The notes below the pieces were generated by a model. The model worked only from the letters and a program-made list of their open reading frames with translations, had not been told where the DNA came from and searched no databases. From Marsupella aquatica (Eukaryota; Marchantiophyta): a DNA stretch of 64,000 nucleotides. This document shows positions 1-13,500 of the stretch, one piece after another. The stretch spans positions 7,068,001-7,132,000 of the forward strand of contig OZ316897.1 of NCBI GenBank assembly GCA_973895155.1, read 5' to 3'. A program made the translations under genes and the position numbers. The first letter of the stretch is position 1, and every line of letters begins with the position of its first letter.

Positions 1-2425
1 TTGCCTAGTTAACCTGCAATTAGGTGAAGAATAGGAAACAAGAATCTCTGTTTCTCAAGCTGGATTTTGAGAAGGCATTTGATAGAGTTAACCATGAGTA
101 CATCTGGGAGACAATGCACTTACTAGGGATCAATAGTCACTTTATTAAGCTGGTGCAAGATTTGTTAACAGATGCCATGTCACGAGTAATGGTGAATGGC
201 TTGTTGAACCGTGACCATTGGGCATTGGGTTGAACCATGGAGTCGGACAAGGATGCCCACTATCCCCTTTACTTTTTGTCATATCAATACAACCACTTAT
301 GGATCTCATGGATGCGGAACTGAAGGTTGGGAGGTTACTTGGGATTAAAATCTATATATGAGACACTTACAATCTATTACAGATTATTTGCAGATGACCT
401 AGGAATGATCATCCCCGCTATAGAGTGCAGTTTTCAAATGGCAAGAACAATGTTGAACTGTTACAAAACTGCCACAGGAGCAAACTTAATTTGAGGAAAT
501 CTTTTGTGATCCCTTTAGCTATACTATGTATCCCACATTGGCTGATAAACACTGGATGCCTGATCAACAAATGTGGGGAGACCCAAAAATACCTTGGTGC
601 CCCTCTGGGAGTAGATCTGAGGACCGATCAGTTGCATCGATTTGTTTTAGACAAGGTCGGAGCGCGGCTATCCTCATGGGCAAACAAGTTGTTATCCTTT
701 TTTGGAAGGGTTCTGTTAGTTAGACATTTACTCCATGCTATTCCTATATACCACTCAATGTTCCTAAAGGCTGCAGAAAGTTTGGCTAAGAAACTGATTG
801 CACTATGCCAAGACTTTATGTGGGGATATAACCCGGAGGGGGGAAAACGGGTACCACTTGTCTCTTGGGCCAGGATGGCCAGGCATAGAGTGGAGGGAGG
901 ACTTGGTCTAAAGCACTTTTGCTGCCACTCCAATGCTCTCCTTTCAAAGTGGTTTACATGGGTTCTTGACTCTCCCCACACTGAATGGGCAGGAATTTTT
1001 GCTGAAAACTTGAAGTTGGTTGGATGGCAGAACTTCAACTGAAGCTGATTTGTAGGAACAAGTACTCTTTCCAAGATAAAATGCTTTTGTGTTGCCCTCG
1101 TTTGTTTAATGGTCTGACATACACAGGGGGACTTTGTAAAGCATGGATCCAGATTTGTGCACACTTAATCTTTTTGCCGTCCCACGAGATGCCCGGGAGG
1201 TGGAATGTGAACGACACTCTGCAATGTTTCAAGGGCTTACAATCCTGGCCTAACCAGGACTACGTTGTGGTCAAGTTTTTGTGCGGTTGCATGGGCATCC
1301 AATGCATCCAGGACCTATGGGACAGGGAGCTGAATGAATGGCGCATTCTGGATGGTGTACTGGAACATACCAAGGGCTTCACAGTGAGAGAGAAGGACTG
1401 TTGCAGAGATTTTTTGGGGAAGATAAGGACGACTATGGGCTGCAACATGTACCACGAGCTAGGTCCGAGAGACTGGTGTTGGGCTGATTGACCGACAACA
1501 CTGAAGTTTTTTAGGATCAACAACCGGAGGGCCTATATTCTCATTTGCCCTGTGGTAGCTGACTACGCCACTCTGAACCAAACTTGGGATTGCATCAAAA
1601 TGGAGGCTGATTGGAACACAAGTTGGGCAGGTTTGTGGGGTTCAGACTTGTAGTCTAGGGCCAAGACCTTCATATGGAGGATCCTGGCCTCTAGGTTGTT
1701 CATTGGTGTGAGAGCCGTCCGCATTGGCAAGGGAGACGGCCACTATAAATTGTGTACGGGGTAGTTGAAACTATTCCTTGAGTCACCTTTTTACCAAGTG
1801 TTGCATGCTAGAAAATGTTGGGCTCTAGGAGCTGAATGATACCAAGGCACCTTTATGGATTACTCAGACCACATGCTGGTGATGGACGATCTGACAGTCC
1901 AGAAAGATCATCTAAGGGTAGCTAAACTACTTGTATTTTACCAGATCCTTTGGTCTCTTTGGCTGGGGCAAAACACACAGTTGTTTCAGGCCAACGGCTG
2001 TAGGAAATTTGATCTTAGATTCATATTATCAGAAGCTATTGATCATGTGACTGCTGTTGGTCTGTGCTTGTCCTCGGGAAGGCAACACACTAGATTGCTA
2101 AGGGTGAAAGAGTTCATTAACCAGGAAAGAATAGCTTGGTTGCATAGACGGGATGTATGGATACCCTCTGAGTGAGACCCGGTCTTAACCTAATGGCTAC
2201 TCCCAGAGGGATTGATGGGCTGCACTGCCCTTTCCCTTTGGAGACTCTTGGTGGGACTCAGGGTGCCCCCGGGTTGCATTGGTTACGATGACGCTTTGTT
2301 GGATGTGATGTTATTTGATACCTGTCTGCCCTTTCAGAGGCATTGTTGTTTGTTGGCTGTTGATTGGCCTAGTTGTTTCCCCTTTGCCATGGGGTTTTCG
2401 TGGCTAACTTATTAATGAAAAAATG
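1..2425 (+). mobile_element. Decayed non-LTR retrotransposon (LINE), 5' end outside the window
   Basis: The first 2.4 kb is the 3' half of a LINE. It holds reverse transcriptase palm motifs, then thumb and connection sequence, then a reverse-transcriptase zinc-binding-like stretch near 1655-1760 (FIWRILASRLFIG). Frames change several times, so it is dead. The 5' part (endonuclease, ORF1) would lie upstream of base 1. The 3' boundary is set by a weak A-rich stretch near 2414-2425, where sequence shared with the copia family begins; no target duplication could be checked because the 5' end is missing. Clade assignment (L1-like, as is usual in plants) is inference. Confidence 0.85.
24..2175 (+). 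pseudogene. LINE reverse transcriptase, frameshifted
   Basis: Fragments in three frames rebuild the order of a LINE polymerase. Positions 24-233 carry LKLDFEKAFDRVNHEYIW, the first catalytic aspartate block. About 238-330 carry GQGCPLSPLLF. About 385-400 carry FADD, the catalytic motif with its two aspartates. Positions 425-1042 encode the thumb and connection region (KYLGAPLG, then ARLSSWANKLLSFFGRVLL). Then 1024-1491 and 1855-2175 encode the C-terminal region, ending ERIAWLHRRDVW. At least three frameshifts and internal stops, for example a stop right after the first block at 231-233, rule out a working enzyme. Its former role was target-primed reverse transcription of its own mRNA in the nucleus. 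Confidence 0.85.
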
Positions 2426-4066
2426 CATTTCAAGGAAAACTTGGAATTCTCCCCCGTTTTGACCACCTCGGTGAATAACCAAAATGCAAACTAGTACCCA
2501 ACATCAGAAACACAATTCAATTGGTGCACCTTGTGGCCAACTCCGATGGCTACCTCCTTGCCAAAGACAAACAAAAAAAGTTACCATTCGGCGGACGGAA
2601 TCTTTGACGGACAACCTAAAACACACTCTCTGTTTTTTGGGAATATTCCCGCATAGAGTAGCAAGGCTCACAGGGGACCATTCCCCCTGTCCAAGTGGTG
2701 AAAGTGGAGGGCGGCAAGTCCCGGGATGCGGCTACTAATCAAAAACTGGGGAAAAGGAATAAAAATAGGGGCTAAAGGGGGTTTAAAGCCCCTTTATTAA
2801 ATTGGGCGTTTAAAAAAAAGGGGGGGATTCATGGGGGAACTGAATTGATTTATTTATGGCTACCATTCCAAGGAAAAAAAGGGGGGGGATTCGTTTGGAT
2901 GGGCACGTACAAGGCGGGGTTGCTCACAGACGGCTGGGAGGAGAAGCCACAAAATGGCTACCTGAAGCACTCGTTGAATGCGTGAAGGGCTGCAAAGGGG
3001 TGGTGACCGGCGGGAGGGCAAGGGAGGACCGACGGGCTGACGGGGGCCTCCCTTGCCCTCCCGCAGTTGTGGCTTGTGTATTTGGAGAGGGGCGGTGGTG
3101 GGGTGCGTAAGGGAGGACTGGGTGTGTGCACACACCAACTTTGAAACTCCCTAAAAAAAACCGAAAAGGCCCCCCAACAATACAAAGGAAATAACCACAC
3201 GTCGCCAAGGAGAAGAAAACAGCATGCGCCTCGTAAGGGCCCTAAAGACACTTCTCTCCAAAGAGTGATAGGGTCTCTATATAGAGAGAGAGACGTAAAT
3301 GGAGTATTTTTTGAGCAAGAAATTGGTCCGTAAGAAATCCAAAAATGCTTGTGGAAATCAAATGAAAATATCTTGCACCTTGTAACGTTCGGATTATGGC
3401 GAGGAATCAAAAACCGATGTCGGTGAGTTGGAATGATTTGCGCACCCACACCGTTTGCTGGTCAATCAATGGCAAAAGTTCAGAACTCCCTCCCTCCCGT
3501 GGGCAAACACATCAATCTTGGACTCAAAAGGATCACCTCTTCATGATCTCTCCGTTCAGCCCAAGCACTTCATGTCTCTCCCTCCGAGTTGAGCGCAATG
3601 ATGATAAACCCGCTCAGGCAAAACAAGACTCCATAGCTGGTCAGAAAATCAGAATGCTTCTTTTGCTCGTTGTGACGCACTCGTTACACACTCGGCAACA
3701 AACCATCTACCAAAACGATCAGCTTGTCCCGATCTACAAGTGGAGCTACAGCATGCGACGCCTCATGCACCACAAAGCTCACACCGTCGAAAAAATGAAC
3801 TCTTGTCCCTCCTTCAAAAAACCATTAAACACGAATGTTGTCAACTTTCTTCACAAAATCCAGAACGACAAAAACTTAGATCTCTCCGCACCACAAACTC
3901 CGTTCAACAATTTCTTTGCACCGTTAGAAAGCCCTTGCCCCGATCTATCCGCTGAGCCCCAAAACTCCAAGTTCCATGCTACAGAACTCCAGGAAACCCA
4001 CCGACACTCAATGTTGGAAAAACCGTCACGAAATCCCGTCACGAACACACGTCACCTCCCAGGCAT

Positions 4067-4080
4067 GCTCTGATACCAAT
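4067..4080 (-). other. Primer binding site, initiator tRNA-Met type
   Basis: Read on the minus strand the bases next to the LTR are ATTGGTATCAGAGC, the classical Ty1/copia primer site complementary to plant initiator tRNA-Met. It fixes both the orientation of the fragment (minus) and the LTR edge. Confidence 0.85.
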
Positions 4081-4392
4081 TGTTGAGCATAGACGATAAT
4101 TGTAACGGTAAGCACATGACACATCCAATGCGCAAGTAGTCAACACAAGAGATACGTGGTTCACCTCCTCGAGACTACGTCCACGGGAACACACAAGAGA
4201 GTTTTACTGAACTCTAAGCCCGTCTCCTCACCTCTCAAGTGGCTCCATAACAATGAGCCTAAGTTCCACTTATCCAAGCAAAACCGCTTGGCATATAGTG
4301 TGCATCCTAGTTAACCTAACCACATCTCCGACTATGGTTAGCCTAACTATGGTTATATATCATAACCCTAGACCTTGAGTAAATACCTAACA
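4081..4392 (-). repeat. Copia-family LTR (truncated copy)
   Basis: Plus-strand ends are TGTTGAGCAT and ACCTAACA, the same termini as the two 343-bp LTRs at 24022 and 31735. This one is 312 bp; it lacks part of the segment around the shared CCAAGTCTCCACAGTG block. It lies next to a primer site, so it is the 5' LTR of a minus-strand copy that lost its body. Confidence 0.85.
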
Positions 4393-6400
4393 AGGCTATG
4401 GTTGATGTATATTTGATTGTACATAGTGGTCATTCTCTCACAGCCGTGAACGTAGCCAAAATGGGGTGACCCAATACTACTTTCAGTGTTCGCTATGTCA
4501 TGTGTGATTAATTAATTACAACCTATAGTGTTTATTTCTATACACTATTAGCCCCCCTTGCCTGCTGCCCATTTCAATTACCTGACCATGGTATTTTAAT
4601 AACAATCTGGAAGCATGAGAATATTTTAACTTTGACCAGGCCAAGAGTCACTGACAGAACATAGGAGTTTAGCAGGTCAGGACCTAAGGATCAAAACCTA
4701 CAGAAGACATTAATTCTTTTAACATGAATAGCATGCATTAGTGGGTTTTAGAAATAACCATTGACACTTTGAAAGAAATGGCATACTCCAAGACAATTTG
4801 GCTTGTGCTGATAGAGAGGGCAGTGCATGCATCAAGTTTAATGAGCTCAAGGTCACCATGCTGAAAGTTCACTGTATTTTCAAATATGCCATATTTTTCA
4901 TACATGGTGACTTTGGTTGCATTGGTGAACTTGTCGTCCATATATGAAAGCAGTGGTATATTCATAAATACAATAAAACATAGACAATATTGTCAATTGG
5001 AATATTTTTAGTGGCAGAGTAATTAACAGTTGATTTTTTAAACTGTTACCATGGTGGGACTAAGATAAAGCCAAATATAGTAGTTCAGGTTAGTGGTTTA
5101 ACTTTAGTTGTGACCAAATAGTTGTATTTGAATAGTGAACAAGGGGGCACTCTATCCAAATAGTGAGCCATGAACATTGTGTTCAAATTTTGACTTGATG
5201 TTTTGGATTTTTTTTACATATTTTGACATTGTGTTCAACTGAATGCAAATTGTTGAATGCACTCCCTCATGGTTGAAACAATGAAAGTATATTGAGAGTT
5301 TGACCAATGGTTACCTTCACACCATGGTGTTGTGTTAATTGATTTGAGTGCAAACAACTTTGTACTCACCCGAATTGGTGTTGTGTTTGGGGGGACAATA
5401 ATCTGCTTTTTCCCCTTTTTGTGCAAGTTCTGGTCCATGAAGGCCACCTGTAACCTGAAATTTCTCTGCTACTCTGAGATTTCCCCTGTTTGGCGAATTC
5501 CGGTCCAGGAAGTCCACGTGTATCCTGAAATTTCTCTGCTAGAGTGCATTATCCCCTACTTGGGTGAGTCCCGGTCCAGGCACACCGAGTGTAACCTGAA
5601 ATTTCTCTGCTAATGTGCGTTTTACTCTACTAGCCCTAACTACCCATTCTTTGAACGTAAATAGGAGAGAGGACAATAAAAAAATTATCAAAATATATTT
5701 TCTATTCATATTCATGGATGTGCATACAAAAAAAATATCATTTTAATAGTCATATATAATATACCATTCTCCCTTATGTGCACATGAGTCTTTTTTGTAT
5801 GCACATCCATCTTCTATGCACATATGTTATGGTGGGGCCATAATGCCTATAAAAATTATCACAAAAACTGACATGTATATACATCATAGTCATGTTATGA
5901 GTTTCTATCATGCACATGGTTGCCGCACATGGTGGCCATAGAGTTAAGATCTAGAGGCTTCACTCTAGACCTAGGCTCTTAAAAGTATACTTGAGTTGAC
6001 GCTTTTATAAAAAGATTTGGGCGAATTCAGGCCCCCAAGAACTCAGGAAGTACACCTGTAACCTAACCTGAAACTAAACCGAAGCGGGCACACCAAACGA
6101 TATCTACAATAGGCTTTGCTCCATGAGCGGCATCCCATCTTTCGTACGCTCCAAGTATAGTGGTGAATCAATTCGCCCTCGTTTCTCCTCGGCGTCCTAC
6201 CCTTGGGCCATCACATGTTTGTTGTTGGAGGTCCTCATGAGATGCTACCGTGAACTTTGCTGAAAGAGCTTCTGCACCCCTCGTCATTCTACATCGCTTT
6301 CCTTCGTAGTTTACCCGGGAGTAGCGATGTAGCACGTCGTTTTCCCGAAAGAGCAGGAGAACGCCGTCCTGGGAGTTGTGAGTGTCATCAATGTGGAGCA
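4393..6400. other. Intergenic sequence, no gene seen
   Basis: AT-rich, with short unrelated open frames and no domain I can recognise on either strand. A three-unit tandem repeat lies at about 5429-5620, and a weak related piece (CACCTGTAACCT) occurs near 6050. Confidence 0.6.
5429..5620. repeat. Tandem repeat, about 70-bp unit, three copies
   Basis: GGTCCA followed by a variable stretch and the shared core CCTGAAATTTCTCTGCTA recurs with starts near 5432, 5501 and 5572, a spacing of about 70 bp. The copies differ at scattered positions, so the array is old. Confidence 0.8.
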
Positions 6401-7529
6401 TTGGATAAGTGGATACTCAGTGGATAGTCCTTTGAGACAGTTGTTGACGTTGAAGCGTGCATTCGTCAGTGCACTCACCGGGTTCTCTAGGCTGCTTGCT
6501 ACACTTCTGCCTGCCTGCCTGCCTGCCTGCTACAGCTACAGCTCTTTTCTTGTCCGAAGTTCCACCTTAGAGTTACCGAATTGATAAGTTTGGAGTGGCA
6601 ATAGTAGTAAGACGATAGTAGACAGCGACTCTTGTCTGCTATGCGCCCGCTCGTGTTTGTTTGGTCGCAGGACGAGGAAGAGCGTGGTAGCTGTTCTGTG
6701 TTTTGGAAGGCGTCGTTGTGAAGGAAAGGGTTTGCTTTACAGAACCGGGAGCTCAGTGTTTTTTACAATTGCCGGAGGATGGTGGTTTTGAGTAGGGTGG
6801 GGGAGGGAGTGACCAAAATTCTGCCACTCGAGTCCAGGAATTCAGGTGTTGGTTCTAGTTCGTGCGGCAATTTTTGTTTGCCCGAGCTGCAGCTGTCTTT
6901 TAAAAAGCGAAGGAGATAAACAGAGCGCGCATGGTAAAGAGGCAAATTTTCAACGGGGCGGAGCCGAGATGTTCTTTAATGAAAGCGAGTCGATCGTCAT
7001 GAGAATGGTGAGAATTTGTAGGATGGCGTCGGGCAAGGAGATGGAGACAAGGGAATGAACAGCAGCTGGTCCAGTGTCGAGGATTGGGGAAGGGGACGAC
7101 TGGGCGCTGCGGTTGTGATATCGACTGTGACATGTACTATAGCGCGCCTTAATTATCGGGATGGAGCTGGCTAGGCAGTGAGAGTGGATGAGGCAGGTTG
7201 CGTTTTTTCACTAGACAAGGTGTATGAACCTAAGAAACTTTGCCTCGGTTGTTGAGGTGGAGCAATTTCGAGCTCACATTGTGCTCTACTCTAGCTAGAA
7301 GGGTAAGGCTTCCTCGAATTTAGGGCGTATCAGCAGGGTATGTGACTCTTTGCTCACGTTGGCAAAGCCGGCTTCTTGATTAGCGAAAAATCGCATGAAA
7401 GCACTAGGATTGCGGGTAGTCGATAGCCTGCGAAACTGACACAGGTCTTCTCACCGGGTGAATCGCGTGACAACTCTATCGATGCACTCAAGGCTTTGAA
7501 GTTCTGCTTTCTGTACGCGACAGCGCCAC
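6401..7529 (+). promoter_or_regulatory. Upstream region of the ELL-like gene
   Basis: About 1.1 kb between the repeats and the first ATG of the ELL-like gene. It contains a (CTGC)6 microsatellite at 6507-6530 and is richer in GC than the flanks. It presumably holds the promoter and 5' untranslated region. I see no clear TATA box or upstream coding exon, so the assignment rests on position only. Confidence 0.4.
6507..6530. repeat. (CTGC)6 microsatellite
   Basis: Six perfect CTGC units upstream of the ELL-like gene, followed by TACAGCTACAGC. Confidence 0.9.
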
Positions 7530-10500
7530 ATGTCGGGGTCTAGTAAGTTCTCACGAGGGGGTGGCCGGGGGCTCAATAGGATCCCCCCCCCCCCGTTGGG
7601 CCGTGGCATGGTGCCATTGAGAAGGGGACAGCCTCCTGGGAAAGAAAAAGGGCGGCCTGACGAAACATCTAAGGGACGAGGCCTTACCCTGAAAGGTAAT
7701 TCAATTGGCGCTAGCAGTGTGGGAGGGTTTCAAGCCGAAGACTTTCAGTTGGTATCCTGCCGAGAACAGGGTGCCCTTCCTCTCTACGCAATGGCAATTC
7801 GGCTTACGCCCGGTATGCTCGAGACGCTCAAGCGAGTAGAAGAGCTAGGAGAGACTACTACCATGAAGTTCGGTGTCAATAACTCTGGCCATGTATGTAT
7901 GCTTCCTCACAGTTGCAAATTTCATTGCACTTCATGTCTTCCTGCTGAATCTTCACGATCTGGATGGTTGTATTTAAGTTAGACACTGCAGACCTATTTT
8001 GTTGGACTGTCTTGGAATTGGTGGCCTGTTATTTATTTACCGTTCTATAATTCTTCTTTAAACTACACTTTTTAAAACACCAGTTCCTCAGGAGGTAGGT
8101 TTAAGCAGAGGGAAGCCTTCCAGGTTATTGACATTCAGTGAGAGCAGCGTGAAGCTGTCGAGCAAGATAAAACCATGCGAGTTCTATGTCTACTTCTGCA
8201 TCGTAGTTAGTTTGGTAAGCAAACTGACTAGACAATTTTGGATATGAAACTCACTTATACTAAAGTTCCAAGGATACGGCTGCCTCAAACGAAGGGCTTA
8301 CAAGGTAGAAGTCAGTCGACTGATAGCTGAGCACTAAAGAGTTTATGTTTTAGCATTCAAATAAATTTTAAGAGCAGGAGTGCACATATGGTAATGGTAA
8401 TGTACTATAAGCTCCGGGACCATAAAGTCAAGGGCCCCGTAACAAAAGTGAAAGTACAATGCAAAGAAATGAGCAAGCAATATGGTCCTAGGGCATCCAA
8501 TTGGATCGTAGGAACCAACAAGGTATAAAGATATGCCAGACTCCTAACTGTCCTCTCCCAGCTTACAGGACAGTCTAGACTGCCAGCAAAATAGGAAATT
8601 AACAATTTAGCAATTAACAAGAAATTCCTTAATCCTTCGTAGGGAAGCACTGATCTGATCTCTTTTTGTTTCAAGAGTCCAAGAATGTTAGATGGAGAGT
8701 AGTATGTTTAGCGGTTCCGGTCTCAAGTTCTAGGAATTTGCTAACGACGCTTTTTGAAGCTTTACATCAATGTATCAGATTATCAAGGTTGCCGAAGAAG
8801 AATTCCGATTTTCATCTGCACCCGAGCCTGGCGAACTCTGTGACATATTTGAGGAGCAGCGGAGAGGGGAGGACGGGAATGGCCTCCTGGTCGAAGCCGG
8901 ATCAGTCTGGAGGAAATTATCAGTAATACGCACTCTAAGTGCTACAGACAAGGCGACAGTGAAAGCTCGATCTGTGGAGGCAGAGAGACAGCAGAAGTCC
9001 CGCAAGTAAGTTCTCACATTCACTGGTTGGAGAAATTGTTGGGTGTCAGATGAGGTCATTTACTGATGGCTGGGAGGTTTGTAAAGTCTTTTTGTTTACT
9101 TGAGTGGTTGAGGTACCCACTCCATCAAGTTACGTGGAATGAAGGCTGCCATGATTGGAAGGATTGCAAGGCTTTGTCCAGGATTAATCATGTGACGTAA
9201 CTTTTTCATGTCTAACGTGGCCCTGTCTATCTTGTTGTGTCTGCACAAAATTGCCCGTCAATAAAAACTCTAGGAGATTATAATTGCTTCTTAAGTTGGA
9301 AGGTCCTTTTGGATCGATTCCTCCTCAAATTTGCCTTTGCGACTCCCATCATGATCAGGAAGATTAATGTTCAAACCTTGGAACCGCAACCGTTGGACTC
9401 TGAAACTACCCACTTCCTCTAGCCAGGTGGGTTTCGAAAATATGGCGCTGACGATGTGGTATGCGTGATTCAGGGCAATTATTCTGGATCATAGCAATTC
9501 CTTGATGAATAATAAGGCGGCCACTGCAGGAGATGGTATGAATTTGGGCTTCTTATTCATTGTTGGCAATGAACATGTAGAACATATGATATATACCTAT
9601 GGGAAGAAGTCTTGCCGTTGCAGTAGGTTCCAAGACCAACAGGCACTCCTTTTGACAAGGGTATCACCTCTTAGTGATGGAGTCCCTTGCTGCAATATGA
9701 AACTTGCAGATGGTGTAAAGTTTCAGAATAGATCTGGTGCTGTTAATGTTTGGTCATGATTATATGAGATTCTCAAGAGGGTGCTTCTGCTTTTCAATCT
9801 TCGTCAGTCCTATGGAATATTTCATACTGTTGTTGATGACTTTGTTGGCCAGTAATTTGCTTGCTGTTATCGTTTGATTTCTATATGCATTGCTTGGTGA
9901 TCTTTCTTCTCTCCTATGACCAACTCTGGCTATGTGTCCTTTGTATATGCTTGATATCTGTCCAATGCTTGCATGACTGTCATGTCTGTTGGCTCGAATG
10001 GTGGACTCGTGCTATCTTGATAAGAGGGCCCCCTGTTGGTGTGTAGCAAATGGTCGGCGAGCATCAGTGATGGCAAAACCCAAGAAGGAGCCTCCTCAAA
10101 AGAAGCGCAAGATCGTCGCGACTGCTCCAGGTTGGCATTATTATCCAAAGCTATCGTAACAGCTTGTGCAGAAAGGTATATCTTTGTGAATTTTTAGGTG
10201 AATATATTAGCCATCTGAGTTTATCTGCCGCAATGTTGTTGTCGGACAGGGACTCAGTTGAGGCAGTGGTTTTTAGTGGGATTCGGGATTCAGTGGGATT
10301 TGGGATTCAGGCAGTCAACAAGGTGGTCAAAGAAACAGATATAACCTCTTTGGGAAGAGATAAACTTGCAGATAAATAGATTCCAGTTGCTGTTTGTAAT
10401 AAGACTCTTTGAAGAAATACATATTGAAGAAGAAAGTTTGTTATTGTTACTGAAAATATTCCTGTGACTCAAGACATATCCTTTGCACCTGAGCTTGGCG

Positions 10501-13500
10501 AACAGCAAGTTAATTGTTTCGAGGACATCGAGCTGAGTGATAGTTTTTGATGGAATCAGCCCTGTTTCTTGTGCGCCATTCCTGTATCATGTGTTTTTCT
10601 TTAGAGGTGCGGCTTAAATCTTGATAAACTTCTGAATTACGCTGTCTGTGGCTCGCAGTGATACCTCCTTTATCTGCTGTGAAGACCAGGCCAATGCCAC
10701 CTATGATAGAAAAGGCTGCAGGTGCAGCTGCAACATCAAAACTGGGCAAATCTACATCAGTTTCCTCACCGCCAGATGGACCGCCCATTTCATCCCGTCC
10801 ACCACCACCACCACAGGGCTCTTTGGTGCCTCCACTTAAACTAAGAGGTGCGGCGACGGAAGAAGGCGGGGGTACGGCCAAAAGTGTATTAATATCTCAC
10901 AAGGATAAATTGTCTAGTCCAGCGTTAGCAACAGCTTTTGAGACAGGAGCCATTGCGAAGACTGCCGGGGTAGTCAACATGAGTGAGCTCCGAAATTGTT
11001 TGATCACACTGCTAGTTGACAATCCGAAAGGGATGACCATAAAGGTATTTGCAGTCAGCTCAAAATGATGTCAGTTTACAAGAATGGTAGCAAATTCCAA
11101 ACTCAATTGTTCTTGTATTGTGACTCTCTGATCGTATTCATTGAGGCATTTCAGATCAGCTTCCCAGACTCCAAGTATTGTGGGCAGGTCCTGCTACAAA
11201 ATTTAGACCTGTGCTTCGACAGACTAATTGTTACAGTTTTTAAAACGAGTGGTCATGGCCTTACACTTGACGTATTGCTGTTGCCTTACCTGTTCAGGCT
11301 GTTGAGAAAGCTTTGGGAGAGGCAATGCCTAATGTTCGACCAGACAAAAAGCAGATTGAAAAGGTGATCAAGGCGGTAAGTGTTCTTCGAATATGAACAT
11401 CATTTCGTGATTTGATTTCTTAATCACTTACTTTGTTTAATGCGTTACTGCTTGTGCGTTGTCTTTATTTTCCTGCAAAGAAGTATAATTTTCAGATTCC
11501 TTTTCTCGGGTAGACAGTTGTTTCACGTCTCTATTTCCTTCTGGATATATGTCTTCAGTGACTTATTGCTGTGTCTTTTGGGAAACATCGGAGGATTATG
11601 GTTGGGTGGTGACGGTTTTTCCTCGCTTGTGCCATCAGATTGCATCATATCATGCTCCCGGAAAGTATATGCTGAAAGAGGGGGTCGAGAAGGGAGCTTT
11701 TGCCAAACCATCACCTGGAAGTGGAAGGTTGCGTTCACGCACTGCTGTCTCTCTGATTTGTAATGATTTACCACGTCTTAAGAAGGAACGTGGCAGGACA
11801 CTGGATTAGAAACCTTCAAGTATGTCCTGGGGTGGAAGGGTCACTTGGGACAGGAATATCTCCGAGCTCCCGGCTCTCTCGACCGGCTCTTCATCTTGTT
11901 TTAAACTGTGAAACTTAACCCCTTGTTCATTAGCTTACAGTGGCTTTAGTATTCCGTGTCCCAATTGGAATCCATGTGGACTAAACTTCTTTCATCCGTT
12001 TCTCGACTCCAGTCCTATATGAACATCGTCTCAATTCAGCACTAACCATCTTCTGCACTGACTACACCAACTCCCAGTATTCGATCGTGCTAGTCCCTCT
12101 GTCTGACTGCGTTGATGTACGAATGTTGCGGATATACTTTATGTTGTTAGCAAAATTGTGTTTTGGCGACATGTTATAATTTTGTTCCCTTAGTGTCGCA
12201 TGCCATCTTTTGTAGAAGAAGGACGATTCTATTTCATGATCATATCCTCATTAGAATGAGTTTTATAGTAATTGTTCTGCCATGGCTTTGATTAGGTTTC
12301 CCGGGCGGGGAGGGGAATGTGGTCAATTTCATTTAACTTCTGTCGTGTTTGTTTGCAGCTCTCCAGAGACAGCTCCAGTAGATTCACCTCCGTTAGGAGA
12401 TTTGCCAGTTCTCATGGATAACGCCCCAGAAACACAACAAGAAATAGCTGGTACTGTTGGCAGTGGGGAAGATCGTACTGTCGCATTGCGTAAAGACCCG
12501 AAGAGAACAGATGGTGCAAGCCGGAACTCATCCCTTCCTCTTCGGGGTGGTGAGAGTGCCATGAGCAGAGCAATTAGAAGGGCCGGAGAGATGGTTCGGG
12601 GTAATGCAGAGAAACTTCATTTTTCGGGATTGGATAAGTCAAGGACTGCTGTGGAATCATCAGGGCAGAAACCTGAAGATTCGATTGTGAAGGACTCGAC
12701 TGCTGGGCCTGAGATTGTAGATGCTGACCATGTAAGCATTGGAGGTGATGAAAGCCCGGTGGTAGGTTCACCTGAGAATGAGAACGATGGCAAGTTTAAT
12801 GGAATGGAGGTGGAAACTATTGACCCGGACCTTCAGAATCTGGGTTCACCTCATTTGGCTGAAGCTGATAATAAGAAGGCGAACAGTGACGGAAGTGACA
12901 CTTCAAGCTCAAGCTCAAGCTCAAGCGAAAGTGGTAGTGATAGTGATAGTGAAAGTGCAAGTGGGAGTAGAAGTGGAAGTGGAAGTGAAACTGACAGTGA
13001 TGGCAGTAGTAGCAGCGCAAGCGAGGAGGAGAACATGGATGAGGATGTCGATATTATTAGTGATGATGAAGATAAGGCAGGTGTGGATGTAGTCACAGCA
13101 GAGGCTTCGAAGCAGAAATTAAAGTCTAAAGAAAACCGAACATCGCTTGAGCGTCAGGAAAGTAGGGTTCAGAAACAGGCTTCCCGTGGTAAGAAGCAGA
13201 AACAAAAAGGATCAGATGCTGGCATGACCCCTCATGAATCAGAAGATGCAGAGACTGGTGATGGAGGAGAAGGTGGAGACATCAGCAAGTTGGTGGATCA
13301 AGAAGCCACTGAGAAGGGGGCCAAGGGTAGTAACAGTGAGGAGGAGGTCGATGTCGTTTCTAGTGATGAGGATACTCCTTCACCTCCCAATCAGAGAACT
13401 CATTCTCCTGCAGAATCTGGTGAGCACAACGACAAACCAATTGATTTAGATCTTGAGCTCCACTCAAACTTTCCCTCCATGGAAGAGGTTAAAGGCGGGC

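Larger units (their letters stand above)
2430..4392 (-). mobile_element. Truncated Ty1/copia copy: one LTR, primer site and leader only
   Basis: This stretch matches the 5' end of the complete copia element at 24022-32077, read on the minus strand. It has an LTR (4081-4392), the primer binding site next to it, and leader sequence; the shared stretch near 2440-2660 corresponds to 30490-30710. No gag or pol follows: the copy stops against the LINE near 2430. The segment 2750-3390 is G-rich and less clearly shared. Short open frames on the plus strand (3396-4073) are antisense to this leader, recur in the other copy, and are not genes. Confidence 0.75.

Noticed and set aside
628-1164. 178-residue minus-strand frame
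   Set aside because: Antisense to the LINE polymerase, with no known domain.
3396-4073. 225-residue plus-strand frame, partly repeated at 31413-31727
   Set aside because: It lies antisense in the copia leader. Conservation reflects shared repeat DNA, with no domain and frame changes between copies.
12817-13096. Opposite-strand and shifted frames rich in Ser, His/Tyr or Gln/Ala within exon 8
   Set aside because: They arise from the AGTGAT/AGTGGA-type repeat of the Ser/Asp tract on the coding strand.
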